Shown one piece after another: positions 16,330-24,327 of a DNA stretch of 64,000 nucleotides. The stretch lies in NCBI GenBank assembly GCA_964547995.1, contig CAZJRB010000005.1, positions 58,087-122,086 of the forward strand, given 5' to 3'. Every line of letters starts with the position of its first letter. Position 1 is the stretch's first letter. The notes beneath the pieces are model-generated. The model searched no databases. It was not told where the DNA came from and saw only the letters and a program-made list of their open reading frames with translations. The DNA comes from CAZJRB01 sp964547995 (GTDB lineage Bacteria; Planctomycetota; Planctomycetia; Pirellulales; Thermoguttaceae). The position numbers and the translations under genes are program-made.

Positions 16330-17031
16330 CTACTCCACTTGTTCGAGGACTGCCGTCTTGGCATCTTGGAACTCCTCCATGGCCACGCCAAGTTGCGCAT
16401 CGTACCCCGCAACAGCAATGTCTACGACTTCAGAATCAAGGAGTTCCGCTGCCATCTCCTTCATTCGCCTAATGTTGTGAACCGCTATGTACGCTTCCGT
16501 GAAAGCAAGGATCACTTCCTCCGTAACGCCTCGATCTTCGCAAAGTCCTCTCAAGAACCGTTGCCCCGCAAGCTGACTGAAGTCGGCGTCAATGAACAGG
16601 TCAAGCTGCGCGTCAAGGTTACCGTCAAGTTCGACCAGTGGCTTCCTGGCTACGGTCAGTCTGTTTTGCCACTCAGGAATCTTCTCTCGGCAACGAGGAA
16701 TGGTCTTCTCAAACACTTCGCGCTCGTAAGCCTCCCAACCTTCGTCGAGTGTCGGTTGATTGAAGCCATAAACCACCATGCCGGTAAAGACCCACGGCGA
16801 CCTAGTGTGACTCCCAGGGTAGACCAATTCGAGTGGACTGTCAGGCAATTCGTCACATACGACGAAATACTTGTGGATTTCGATCTCCATTGCTTTCTGA
16901 TATTTGTCAACGAACGCCTGCTTCTCTTGCTCGAATCGTCGCGATCTATCCTGCCACACGACGGCTGCCGTGACCAAAGCGATGGTCAAGAGCAGAAGTA
17001 TGCCCGCGATAGCAAGTCTCTTCTTGCTCAT
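16330..17031 (-). CDS. Hypothetical membrane-anchored protein (233 aa)
   Basis: A single N-terminal membrane helix (residues ~6-25, Leu-Ala-Ile-Ala-Gly-Ile-Leu-Leu) anchors a ~205-residue helical extracytoplasmic domain. No domain is recognised. The domain has a conserved-looking Tyr-Phe-Val-Val-Cys-Asp-Glu-Leu-Pro segment near residue 57 and an acidic C-terminus. It is first in the same-strand run leading to the small protein and the ABC exporter, so a role with the transporter is possible. Base composition here (16.3-17.0 kb) is noticeably more A+T-rich than the flanking genes, which could mean recent acquisition. Confidence 0.65.
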   Translation of the reverse strand: MSKKRLAIAGILLLLTIALVTAAVVWQDRSRRFEQEKQAFVDKYQKAMEIEIHKYFVVCDELPDSPLELVYPGSHTRSPWVFTGMVVYGFNQPTLDEGWEAYEREVFEKTIPRCREKIPEWQNRLTVARKPLVELDGNLDAQLDLFIDADFSQLAGQRFLRGLCEDRGVTEEVILAFTEAYIAVHNIRRMKEMAAELLDSEVVDIAVAGYDAQLGVAMEEFQDAKTAVLEQVE

Positions 17032-17124
17032 AGCGATGATAGTTATCCGGCGTAGCTAAATGGTTTGAGTATCGACGTAACGATCACTCGGTTTGGAGCT
17101 AACCCGCATTATACCGCTTACCGC

Positions 17125-18663
17125 CTACAGGTCCAACTCCTCCAACATGTCCCCGAGTTCGGCTTGGGTCACGGCGGCGCGCCGGAACAGCGGCAGCAGC
17201 TTCTCGTATTTCTCGACGTTCTCGGCGATCGGCTCGGCGACCCCCTGGAGTTGGTGGACCTCGTCGATCTTGGCAAAGTCGTCCCAGAGCCCGGCCCCGA
17301 TGGCGGCCACCGCCGCGGCTCCCAGCGAACCGGCCTCCTGGCCGACGTTCGTCTTGACCATCTTGATCTTCAAGGCGTCGGCGTAGATCTGCTGCCACAA
17401 CGGGCTCTGCGACCCGCCGCCGACGGCGACCATCTCGTCGCAGATTTCGCACAGGTTTCGCAACCCGTCGAGCGCCGTTCGGAGGTTCATGGCAATGCCT
17501 TCCATGGCGGCGCGGATCAGATCGGCCTGGGTGTGGCCCAGATCGAGCCCCAGGAAGCCGCCACGGATGTGCGGGCTGGCCTCCGCCGAGGACCCGCCGG
17601 CCAGACTTGGATTGAAAATCAATTTCTTCGCCCCAAGTGGCGAGGCGCCGGCCGCGGCGATCATCTTCTCCCAGACGTTGCCGCCATCTTGTTCGGCTTC
17701 GGCGACGAGATTCGCGCAGACGTTGTCGCGGAGCCAACGGAACGACGTGCCGGTCGAGAAAACCCCGATCGCCGAGGTGAACATGCCGGGCATCACGTGC
17801 GTGAAGACGTACGGCTTCGTGTCGTCCTCCAGAAGCGGTTTGTCGGACGAAACGGCGATCCACGACGACGAGCCGAGCGACGTGTAGACGCGGCCCTCGG
17901 CGATATTCCGGGCGCCCAGTGCCATGCACGAATTGTCGACGCCGCCGGCGGCCACCTTGATCTTCTGCGGCAGGCCCAACAGCCCGGCCGCTTCGGGCGT
18001 CAGCTCGCCGAGGATCTGCGTCGAGGGAACGATGTTGGGAAACATCTCGCGCCGCAGCCCGGCCGCTTCGATCAGCTCGTCGCTGTAGTCCCACCCCAGC
18101 AGATCGTAGACGCCGCTGCCCGAGGCGTAGCTGAAGTCCGTGTTGATCCGGCCGGTCAGCCGGTAGTTGACAAAATCCTTCGTGCCGATGATCTTGTCGA
18201 GCCGGGCGAACATCTCCGGCTCGTTGTCGCGGTACCACATGATCTTGAAGACCGTGTAGTGCGGGGCCGGAAAGCCGTTGCCCGTGAGCCGGTACCAGCG
18301 GACCGGATCGACCTTGGCGAAGAATTCGTCTAACTGGGTCGTCGGGCGTTTGTCGGACCAGATCGGCGTGGCTGCGCGAAGCACGGTCCCGTCGGCATCC
18401 AGCGGCACGCAGCCGAGACTGTGGCCGGAGATGGCCAGACACTCGATATCGTCAGGGTTGACGGCGGGATCGGCCAGAAGCTTGTTCGTGCTCTCGACTA
18501 CGGCGTCCCACCAATCGGCCGGCCGCTGTTCATGCCACCCGGCTTGCGGGTAGACGGTATCGTATGGAACGAACACGCCGGCAAGGCATTTTCCATCGGC
18601 GTCGTAGAGCGAGGCCTTGTTGCCGCCGGTTCCCAGGTCGTAGGCGATAATGGTCTTGGGCAT
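17125..18663 (-). CDS. FGGY-family carbohydrate kinase (xylulokinase-like)
   Basis: This 512-residue kinase phosphorylates a sugar or polyol with ATP. It opens with the ATP-phosphate motif Ile-Ala-Tyr-Asp-Leu-Gly-Thr-Gly-Gly-Asn-Lys. It has Gly-Trp-His-Glu-Gln in the substrate region and the second-domain Gly-Gly-Val-Asp-Asn motif. The FGGY-like signature region is Gly-Gly-Phe-Leu-Gly-Leu-Asp-Leu-Gly-His, followed by Val-Gly-Gly-Gly-Ser-Gln-Ser-Pro-Leu-Trp. Those features suit the xylulokinase branch, but the exact sugar cannot be read. The start at 18663 has AGGTGA upstream. Neighbours on the same strand are the toxin-antitoxin pair, a DeoC-type aldolase and an SDR dehydrogenase, suggesting one polyol or deoxysugar pathway. 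Confidence 0.9.
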   Translation of the reverse strand: MPKTIIAYDLGTGGNKASLYDADGKCLAGVFVPYDTVYPQAGWHEQRPADWWDAVVESTNKLLADPAVNPDDIECLAISGHSLGCVPLDADGTVLRAATPIWSDKRPTTQLDEFFAKVDPVRWYRLTGNGFPAPHYTVFKIMWYRDNEPEMFARLDKIIGTKDFVNYRLTGRINTDFSYASGSGVYDLLGWDYSDELIEAAGLRREMFPNIVPSTQILGELTPEAAGLLGLPQKIKVAAGGVDNSCMALGARNIAEGRVYTSLGSSSWIAVSSDKPLLEDDTKPYVFTHVMPGMFTSAIGVFSTGTSFRWLRDNVCANLVAEAEQDGGNVWEKMIAAAGASPLGAKKLIFNPSLAGGSSAEASPHIRGGFLGLDLGHTQADLIRAAMEGIAMNLRTALDGLRNLCEICDEMVAVGGGSQSPLWQQIYADALKIKMVKTNVGQEAGSLGAAAVAAIGAGLWDDFAKIDEVHQLQGVAEPIAENVEKYEKLLPLFRRAAVTQAELGDMLEELDL

Positions 18664-18679
18664 AGATGTCACCTGACGC

Positions 18680-19099
18680 TTACCCGTTGGGCTCTTGCGT
18701 TCTCTGGTCAAGAAACTGTGAGGGAGACTGAATCACGATGTCTTCGTACCGATCGAGGCTTAGGAGATGACCGTCACCGGAGACAATGGTCTCGGCGTTG
18801 GCTTCCGCAGCGCAAGCCAACACGATGTTGTCGTCCGGATCGGTCTTAATCAGATCGGGAACATCTTTTGGAAAGACCTCGACAAAGGTCTCGGCGATCA
18901 GCCGCATGATCGATTCTACCTGCGGGGTGGAAAGCCCGAACTTCGGACGGCTGAGAACGTCGGCCAACTCGCGACGCAACTCCGGCGAGATAACTCCGAT
19001 GAGCTTCCCTTCGATGATCTGCTCGAGGATGTTGCGAGGGTGACCGCCAAAGAGAATTGCCGAGACCAGAACGTTCGTGTCACAGACGATTCTCATCAT
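18680..19099 (-). CDS. PIN-domain toxin (putative RNase)
   Basis: A 139-residue PIN-domain protein of the type annotated as toxin component. The acidic metal site is suggested by Asp7 (Val-Cys-Asp-Thr-Asn-Val) near the N-terminus and the Asp-Pro-Asp-Asp-Asn cluster (~residues 87-91), with a later Ser-Gly-Asp-Gly-His strand. PIN toxins cleave RNA. Its ATG overlaps the antitoxin stop by ATGA, which couples translation. It ends 17 bp before the sugar-kinase start and may be read through into it. Confidence 0.9.
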   Translation of the reverse strand: MMRIVCDTNVLVSAILFGGHPRNILEQIIEGKLIGVISPELRRELADVLSRPKFGLSTPQVESIMRLIAETFVEVFPKDVPDLIKTDPDDNIVLACAAEANAETIVSGDGHLLSLDRYEDIVIQSPSQFLDQRTQEPNG

Positions 19100-19347
19100 C
19101 CGTCACCACGTCGAGCCCGGCGGACGGCGGCAATTTCTCCAGGCACGTCTTCGGGGCTCGCTCCGTTGGCGACCACCGCTGCTTCGCCCATGGCAAACGC
19201 GTCCGCCCAGCGATTCTTCCGTTCGATATACTGCCGCGTGGCCTCGCGGATCAGCTCGCTACGGCTTCGCGATTCACCGCGTGCGACCTCGTCGATCCGC
19301 CGCAGCAACTCCTCTTGAAACGAGAGATTTACAGTAGTAGTGGCCAT
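19096..19347 (-). CDS. Ribbon-helix-helix antitoxin
   Basis: An 83-residue protein with an N-terminal RHH (Arc/MetJ/CopG) DNA-binding fold: the beta strand Thr-Thr-Thr-Val-Asn-Leu-Ser-Phe, then helices Glu-Glu-Leu-Leu-Arg-Arg-Ile-Asp and Ser-Glu-Leu-Ile-Arg-Glu-Ala. The C-terminal tail (Gly-Ala-Ser-Pro-Glu-Asp-Val onwards) would wrap the PIN toxin. The start at 19347 gives the exact family N-terminus; the much longer frame upstream covers the promoter. It is likely autoregulated through the two palindromes at 19366-19378 and 19401-19413. Confidence 0.9.
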   Translation of the reverse strand: MATTTVNLSFQEELLRRIDEVARGESRSRSELIREATRQYIERKNRWADAFAMGEAAVVANGASPEDVPGEIAAVRRARRGDG

Positions 19348-19365
19348 GGCTTGGGGCCTCCAATG

Positions 19366-19425
19366 TACAAATCTTGTATGTTTGGGTGATTGATAAATTA
19401 TACAAGACTTGTATATTCTCGTCAA
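19366..19425 (-). promoter_or_regulatory. Promoter and two operator palindromes of the toxin-antitoxin operon
   Basis: On the minus strand a sigma70 promoter reads TTGACG (19420-19425), a 17-bp spacer, TATAAT (19397-19402). The palindrome TACAAGACTTGTA (19401-19413) lies in the spacer and overlaps the -10. A second copy, TACAAATCTTGTA (19366-19378), lies downstream, centre to centre 35 bp away. Two equal palindromes over a near-consensus promoter are what an autorepressing RHH antitoxin would bind. Confidence 0.8.
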
Positions 19426-19462
19426 GTATTTGCGGGCAACCGCGTGAAACGGCAAGCGGCCA

Positions 19463-20161
19463 TTATATCTCCATCGCGCCGTCCGGCATGGCGGCAACTT
19501 CTTCGAGGATGCTGATGCCGCCCTTCAGGCCGATTCCATAGCGCCGGGCGCCGCAGCGGTACATCTCGGCGATTTGATCCAGAGTTCGCACGCTGCCGGA
19601 GGCCTTGACCCCCGCGTCGTCGCCGACGACCGACTTGATCAGGGCGATATTCTCCGGCGTTGCCCCGGTTTCGGTCCATCCGGTACCGGTCTTGACCCAT
19701 TCGGCCCCGGCTTCGACGCAAAGTTCGGCCCCGCGGCGGATCTGATCGTCGGTCAGGTAGTGGCACTCGAGGATCACCTTCAGCGGCGTGCCCTCGGCCG
19801 CGTCGTGGACGGCACGGATCTCGTCGCGGACGTAGTCGTACCGGCCGGAGATCAACATGCCGATGTTCGACACCATATCCAATTCGGCGGAACCGGCGGC
19901 AACGAGTTGGCGGGTTTCCTCGACTTTCATCGCGGTGGTGTGTCCGCCGCTGGGAAAACCAACTGCGGCGGCCGGCCCGACTTCCGGCGCGTCGTTCAGC
20001 AGTCCCTTCAATTCCTCCAAATAGCCGGGCAACACGTAGGCAATAATGCAGTTGTACTTCTTCGCCTGTTCGGCCAATGCGTGTACGTCGTCGAGCGTCG
20101 AGTTTGCTTTGACCATGGAAAGGTCGATCATCCGGGCGAGGTCGCGGGCGGTGAGTTTCAT
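19463..20161 (-). CDS. deoC: Deoxyribose-phosphate aldolase family protein
   Basis: A 232-residue class I aldolase that cleaves 2-deoxyribose-5-phosphate, or a similar deoxysugar phosphate, to glyceraldehyde-3-phosphate and acetaldehyde. The Schiff-base Lys157 lies in Val-Lys-Thr-Gly-Thr-Gly, the second Lys186 in Val-Lys-Ala-Ser-Gly-Ser, and Asp95 in Ala-Glu-Leu-Asp-Met-Val. The start at 20161 matches the family opening. Placement between an FGGY kinase and an SDR suggests a kinase-aldolase catabolic route; the substrate may differ from deoxyribose phosphate. Confidence 0.92.
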   Translation of the reverse strand: MKLTARDLARMIDLSMVKANSTLDDVHALAEQAKKYNCIIAYVLPGYLEELKGLLNDAPEVGPAAAVGFPSGGHTTAMKVEETRQLVAAGSAELDMVSNIGMLISGRYDYVRDEIRAVHDAAEGTPLKVILECHYLTDDQIRRGAELCVEAGAEWVKTGTGWTETGATPENIALIKSVVGDDAGVKASGSVRTLDQIAEMYRCGARRYGIGLKGGISILEEVAAMPDGAMEI

Positions 20162-20287
20162 GGCTGGAGATTCGTGGTTGGCGATCGGAGTTGGAAAGAA
20201 CAAGACTCTGTTTCAGCTAGTGGGCTCACGTGGATCCAAAGCCCCCGCACTGCGTGCGGGGGTTGTATGTAGCGAAGCCGCAAGCGG

Positions 20288-21229
20288 CTAATCCTCAATT
20301 CCAAAACCCGCCTTGAACGCCCCGGCCACCTCGGGGTGGACGTCGGGGTTGATCCCGTCGGCGTCGTACTCGAATCCCAGGTTGTCCAGGTCGTGCTTTA
20401 GTTGAACGGTTTCTTGCTCGGGGCTGATGCGCGGCGGCACTTCGCGCGAAAGGGGCAGCAGCCAGGCGTTGAGCGTGTGCCCGCCGTCGACCATCAGGTC
20501 GTGGCCGGTCACGAAGTTCGACGCCGCCGAAGCGAGGAAGATAATCGTGCCGTAAAGGTCCTCCGGCCGCTCGACGTAGCCCATCGGCGTCAGTTCCCGA
20601 ATCCGCTCGCGGACCACGACCGGCGTCGAGGCGTGCATCGGCGTCAACAGGTAACTCGGGCTGAAGCAGTTGACGTTGATATTGAACCGTCCCCACTGGG
20701 CGGCCATCATCCGGGTCATCTGGACCACGGCCGCCTTCGAGGCGTTGTACGACGCGTTGCAGTTGGAGATCGTCGCCGACATCGAGGCCGTGTTGATGAT
20801 CTTGCCCTCGATGGGGTCTTGGCGTAGAAACTGCTGGGCCTCGGCCTGGGCACAAAGATACGCGCCGGTGAGGTTCACTCCGATAACCTTGTCCCAGCTC
20901 TCCTTCTCCATGTCTTCATCGCCGCCGAGGATGCCGATGCCGGCGTTGTTGATGCCGATATCGAGCCGGCCGAACTTCTCGACAACCTTCTTGACGGCAT
21001 CCTGCACGTTATCCTTCTGGGTCACATCGCAACGGACGAACAGCGAATCGCGGCCCATCGACTTGATTTCGTCGGCCGTTTTGGGCCCAACGTTCTCGTC
21101 GATGTCAAGGATTGCCACGTCGGCGCCGGCAGTCGCCAGGGCCACGGCACATCCTCGCCCGATGCCCACCGCCGCACCGGTTACCAGGGCCTTTTTGCCC
21201 GTCAGATCGAAAAGGGACAGGTCTGCCAT
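20288..21229 (-). CDS. Short-chain dehydrogenase/reductase (SDR)
   Basis: A 313-residue NAD(P)-dependent SDR. The cofactor loop is Thr-Gly-Ala-Ala-Val-Gly-Ile-Gly (residues 17-24), Asn-Asn-Ala-Gly is present, and the catalytic Tyr161 and Lys165 lie in Tyr-Asn-Ala-Ser-Lys. An acidic residue after strand 2 (Leu-Asp-Ile-Asp) favours NAD over NADP. It is ~55 residues longer than a classical SDR because of a C-terminal tail after Asp-Gly-Gly-His-Thr. It probably oxidises the polyol or sugar that the neighbouring kinase and aldolase then use. Confidence 0.9.
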   Translation of the reverse strand: MADLSLFDLTGKKALVTGAAVGIGRGCAVALATAGADVAILDIDENVGPKTADEIKSMGRDSLFVRCDVTQKDNVQDAVKKVVEKFGRLDIGINNAGIGILGGDEDMEKESWDKVIGVNLTGAYLCAQAEAQQFLRQDPIEGKIINTASMSATISNCNASYNASKAAVVQMTRMMAAQWGRFNINVNCFSPSYLLTPMHASTPVVVRERIRELTPMGYVERPEDLYGTIIFLASAASNFVTGHDLMVDGGHTLNAWLLPLSREVPPRISPEQETVQLKHDLDNLGFEYDADGINPDVHPEVAGAFKAGFGIED

Positions 21230-21619
21230 CGTGATATCTCCCTGTGCAAGACTGGTCGGTTGGCCTTCGGCGGGTAGCCACGGTCGCCAGACCGTGGGCA
21301 TCTGCGTTGCCAACCTGCGTTGCCCACGGTCTGGCGACCGTGGCTACTTGTTGAGCCGTCAAGCTAGCCGATTGTGGGGCGAATCGCAACCGGCCAAAAC
21401 AGAGGGCGTTGCTGCCTTGCCAGGCACCCAAAGGCCGAACACCAGCCCTGAAGGGTTATTTGGGCACCACCCACACGTAATTTGGCGGGGGTAGTATCTC
21501 CTGAAGCTTACGTGTATACTCCAAACCCTGTAGCCAGACAGCACAGCTAGCACCGGCAGGGGTCTGCGTGGCGCCCTGGCATGGGTCCAATCCAGTTCCA
21601 GTTTTGGGAGGTTGTAAAG
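21230..21619. other. Divergent intergenic region between SDR and permease
   Basis: No gene is seen in these 390 bp. The R2 inverted repeat (21274-21347) lies 44 bp upstream of the SDR start. The rest is unique sequence and must hold the permease promoter; no convincing -35/-10 pair stands out. Confidence 0.5.
21274..21347. repeat. R2 inverted repeat (GTAGCCACGGTCGCC family), copy 1
   Basis: The left arm (21274-21300) begins GTAGCCACGGTCGCCAGACC, and the right arm (21321-21347) is its complement ending CGACCGTGGCTAC. A 20-nt loop separates them. Related elements are at 38177-38234 and, degenerate, 48116-48240. Confidence 0.92.
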
Positions 21620-23272
21620 ATGGCATCCTTACCGGATTATGTGACAGCGGCGACACCCGTGCCGCAAGAGGCGCGCGCGGCGTGGTATAAGAACACCGCG
21701 CCGACCTATGCGGGCGTGATGCTTTGGTTTGTGTTTTGGCAGGCGATCGTCTCGGGGCAACCGACTCCGGGCGGCGGGTTGGCTGCCGGCTTGCTGATCG
21801 GCATCGTCGGGATCGTCATTGCCGCCCTGTTCTGTCATTTCCTGACCTACTTGGCCCCGGCGTTGATGGGCTTAAAGACGGGTTTACCGCTCTATGTGGT
21901 CGGCACGTCGACCTACGGCGTCCGCGGCGGGTTTATTATGCCCGGCTTCTTGATGGGGGCCTTGCAATTCGGCTGGTTGGCCGTCAACGCATTCTTCTCC
22001 GCGTACGCGATATGCCTGGCGCTTCGTATCGGATGTGTCGAGGTTGGAGGCTTCTACGAGGTCATCATTCCCGGTTCGATCCATAGCATTGTCACCGTAG
22101 TGTTTCTTTTGGCAGCGGTTGTGATCGGCCTGGTCGGCATCCAATACGTGGCCAAGGTTGCCACGTACTTTCCGCTGATTTTCCTCGCGGTATTGATTAT
22201 CCTAGTTGTGAAGACGGCGGGCGGTCTCGGTTCGTTCACGACCGATAAAATGGTCCAAGCGAGCATGGCGGCGCCGGAACAGCGCGAAAAAGCCCTCGAA
22301 GACATCAAAGCCAAGTTTGCCAAGGTCGAAGCGGAAGGCGAGCTTACCGTGGCCCAGAAGAAGCTCCGCGACGACAAGATCAAAGCAGCCGAAGGCGCCG
22401 TGGGTGCGGCAAAGAAAATCGCCTTCGAAAAAGATGGCACGACGGCGCGTTTGCCGGAGGGCAACTTCGGCATATTGATGTTTCTTTCCGCCACCATCGT
22501 CGGCTTCTTCGCCACCGCCGGAGCGGCGGGGGCCGACTTCGGTACGAACAGCCGCAACACAAGCGACGTGCAATGGGGTGGTTTCGTCGGCATCATCGGC
22601 GCTACAATCCTCGCGGCGGTGATGTCGATGTTGATTGTCGCCGGCGCCTACGGCGGCGATATGGTGCAGGAAGCCGGGTTGATCGGCAACTTCAATCCCG
22701 TCGAGATCATGTTCGATCCGAACATTCTCGGGGAATACGCCCGGTGGGCCATGTTGGGGTTGGCGGTGGCTTCCTTCGCGCCGGCCTGCTTCCCGGCAAT
22801 GATCGCGGCCAACAGCTTCAAGTCGACGATGCCCCGGGGATGGAAGATCGCCGTCGTGCTGGGTACCCTGATCGCCATCGCGCTTTCGGTGACGGGCATC
22901 GTGAGAGAAGTCGTGTCGGTCTTTGCGATCGTCGGGGCGTCGTTCGGCCCGATCTGCGGCGCGATGCTGGCCGATTATCTCCTGGCGGGGTGCAAGTGGC
23001 CCGGTCCGCGTGCCGCGTTCAATCCGGCCGGATGGATCTCTTGGGCCGTGGGCTTCTACCTGGGCGCCGTCGACCTGACCGTCGGTAAGCTCATGGGTGT
23101 TGAAGCGATCGCCCAGGGTGCTCCCTGGCTGAAGAAGCTCGCGTTCGGCGTGCCCTGCCCGGCCATGACCGCCCTGATTGCAGGCTTCGTCGTCTACCTG
23201 ATTCTGGCCGTGATCGGGTTGCGGAGCAAGAGTCTCGAAATGCCGGCCGCCGAGGAAGCTGCTGCGGAATAG
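21620..23272 (+). CDS. NCS1-family nucleobase/cytosine permease
   Basis: A 550-residue membrane transporter of the NCS1 (cytosine-purine, CodB-like) family with about 12 membrane helices. Typical features are the Thr-Tyr-Gly-Val-Arg-Gly segment and long Gly/Ala-rich helices. Unusually, about 65 charged residues (Glu-Gln-Arg-Glu-Lys-Ala-Leu-Glu onwards, ~residues 220-285) are inserted between helices and look like a coiled cytoplasmic loop. The start at 21620 has GGAGG 8 nt upstream. It ends at a strong terminator. The substrate may be a nucleobase or a related polar compound feeding the divergent SDR/aldolase/kinase set. Confidence 0.87.
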   Translation: MASLPDYVTAATPVPQEARAAWYKNTAPTYAGVMLWFVFWQAIVSGQPTPGGGLAAGLLIGIVGIVIAALFCHFLTYLAPALMGLKTGLPLYVVGTSTYGVRGGFIMPGFLMGALQFGWLAVNAFFSAYAICLALRIGCVEVGGFYEVIIPGSIHSIVTVVFLLAAVVIGLVGIQYVAKVATYFPLIFLAVLIILVVKTAGGLGSFTTDKMVQASMAAPEQREKALEDIKAKFAKVEAEGELTVAQKKLRDDKIKAAEGAVGAAKKIAFEKDGTTARLPEGNFGILMFLSATIVGFFATAGAAGADFGTNSRNTSDVQWGGFVGIIGATILAAVMSMLIVAGAYGGDMVQEAGLIGNFNPVEIMFDPNILGEYARWAMLGLAVASFAPACFPAMIAANSFKSTMPRGWKIAVVLGTLIAIALSVTGIVREVVSVFAIVGASFGPICGAMLADYLLAGCKWPGPRAAFNPAGWISWAVGFYLGAVDLTVGKLMGVEAIAQGAPWLKKLAFGVPCPAMTALIAGFVVYLILAVIGLRSKSLEMPAAEEAAAE

Positions 23273-23304
23273 GATTCCGTGGACGTGAGAGACCAGTAGG
23301 AAGT

Positions 23305-23341
23305 AACGCGGCCCGCTGAACTGAGCGGGCCGCGTTTTTTT
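23305..23341 (+). terminator. Rho-independent terminator after the permease
   Basis: The hairpin AACGCGGCCCGCT, loop GAACTG, AGCGGGCCGCGTT is perfect and is followed by a run of T ending at 23341. It lies 32 bp after the permease stop. Confidence 0.95.
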
Positions 23342-23385
23342 GCGCCGTCGGGCCGCTTGCGGCTTCGCCCGTTGGGTGATTTCGG

Positions 23386-23440
23386 GCGCGACCGCCGGTC
23401 GCGGCTTTATGGGCGATCCGCGACCACTGGTCGCGGCTTT
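23386..23440 (+). repeat. Two direct R1 palindromes
   Basis: Copies at 23386-23410 and ~23417-23440 are in the same orientation (GCGACCGCCGGTCGCGGCTT and GCGACCACTGGTCGCGGCTT). Most other R1 pairs are inverted. They lie between the permease terminator and the stop of the cupin gene. Confidence 0.85.
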
Positions 23441-23456
23441 GCAGAATGGAGGCGGA

Positions 23457-24152
23457 TCACGCCTTGATGTCCGGGTTGCTGTAGCGCATCAGGGCGTCGC
23501 TGTGGTAGTTCGACGGTTCGGTCATGATGCAGCCGCGGGGGCCCGCCTGCTGCCAGTGTTTTTCGAGCGGCTTGGTGATGCCGCCGACGTCGCCGACGCC
23601 CAGCGGGTTTTCGCACAGCGCGGTCAGCGTGCCGGCCTGGCTCTTCGGCGGCGTGACCGACATTTTCTCGGTCTTCGGGCCCTCGCCGTAGGTGTAGGTG
23701 TTTCCCCAGCGGACGTGCCACGATTCCATCTTGACGCCGATTCCGGCCTCCTTGTCGCCGACGTGCCAGTGTTCGGGGATCATCTGATTCGGCAGCAGGA
23801 TCATCTCCAGCGCGCAGTAGTTGGCGTCTTTGTTATTGACCCAGATGAAGCCGCCGAGTCCGACGTTGGTGAACTCGCCCGTGTTCCAGTCCTTCGCCCA
23901 CATCCGCTCCCTGGCGTTCTTGAACAAGGGATAACCGGCCGCCCGGAGCATCGCAAGGTACACGTCTTTGGCGGCATCGGCGTTGAAGGTGCCGTCGGCG
24001 TTGTAGAAGTCGCTGTTCTTGTAGGACAATGCCGGGCACTTGACGACGCGTCGCCGCGGCCTTGCCAGGACCTTGCCGGCCACCAGCAGGCCGCCGAGCC
24101 CCAGCAGGCTCGCGCAGGCCGTGCGACGCTTGATCTTGATCTCTTGGCTCAT
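23457..24152 (-). CDS. Exported cupin-fold protein
   Basis: A 231-residue protein with an N-terminal export signal (Lys-Arg-Arg-Thr, then Ala-Ser-Leu-Leu-Gly-Leu-Gly-Gly-Leu-Leu) and a single cupin-like barrel. Putative metal ligands are His in Ile-Pro-Glu-His-Trp-His-Val and Glu in Met-Glu-Ser-Trp-His. The layout recalls D-lyxose-isomerase-like cupins, but the usual motif is not exact, so the reaction is left open. The paired arginines could be a Tat signal. AGGAG lies 6 nt before the ATG. It is convergent with the NCS1 permease and divergent from a Uma2 gene. Confidence 0.7.
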   Translation of the reverse strand: MSQEIKIKRRTACASLLGLGGLLVAGKVLARPRRRVVKCPALSYKNSDFYNADGTFNADAAKDVYLAMLRAAGYPLFKNARERMWAKDWNTGEFTNVGLGGFIWVNNKDANYCALEMILLPNQMIPEHWHVGDKEAGIGVKMESWHVRWGNTYTYGEGPKTEKMSVTPPKSQAGTLTALCENPLGVGDVGGITKPLEKHWQQAGPRGCIMTEPSNYHSDALMRYSNPDIKA

Positions 24153-24292
24153 AGTGAACTCCTGCTTCTTCGTGGTTATATCGAGTCAAAAACCTCGCAA
24201 GGGAGGTCCGTTTGCCATACGCTGCCCGGCAAGCATTATAGCGCCCGGCGCCCGGCGGGGCAAATCACCGGCCGGCCGGTTTCCATCAAGGA

Positions 24293-24320
24293 TTGCCCGA
24301 TCGGACAAATCAGGTATAAT
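24293..24320 (+). promoter_or_regulatory. Promoter of the second Uma2 gene, possibly leaderless
   Basis: TTGCCC (24293-24298), a 16-bp spacer and TATAAT (24315-24320) form a good sigma70 promoter. The ATG at 24328 is only 7 nt past the -10, so transcription would start at or next to the start codon. That would give a leaderless mRNA unless translation begins at the in-frame ATG 24370. Confidence 0.6.
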
Positions 24321-24327
24321 TGTCATT

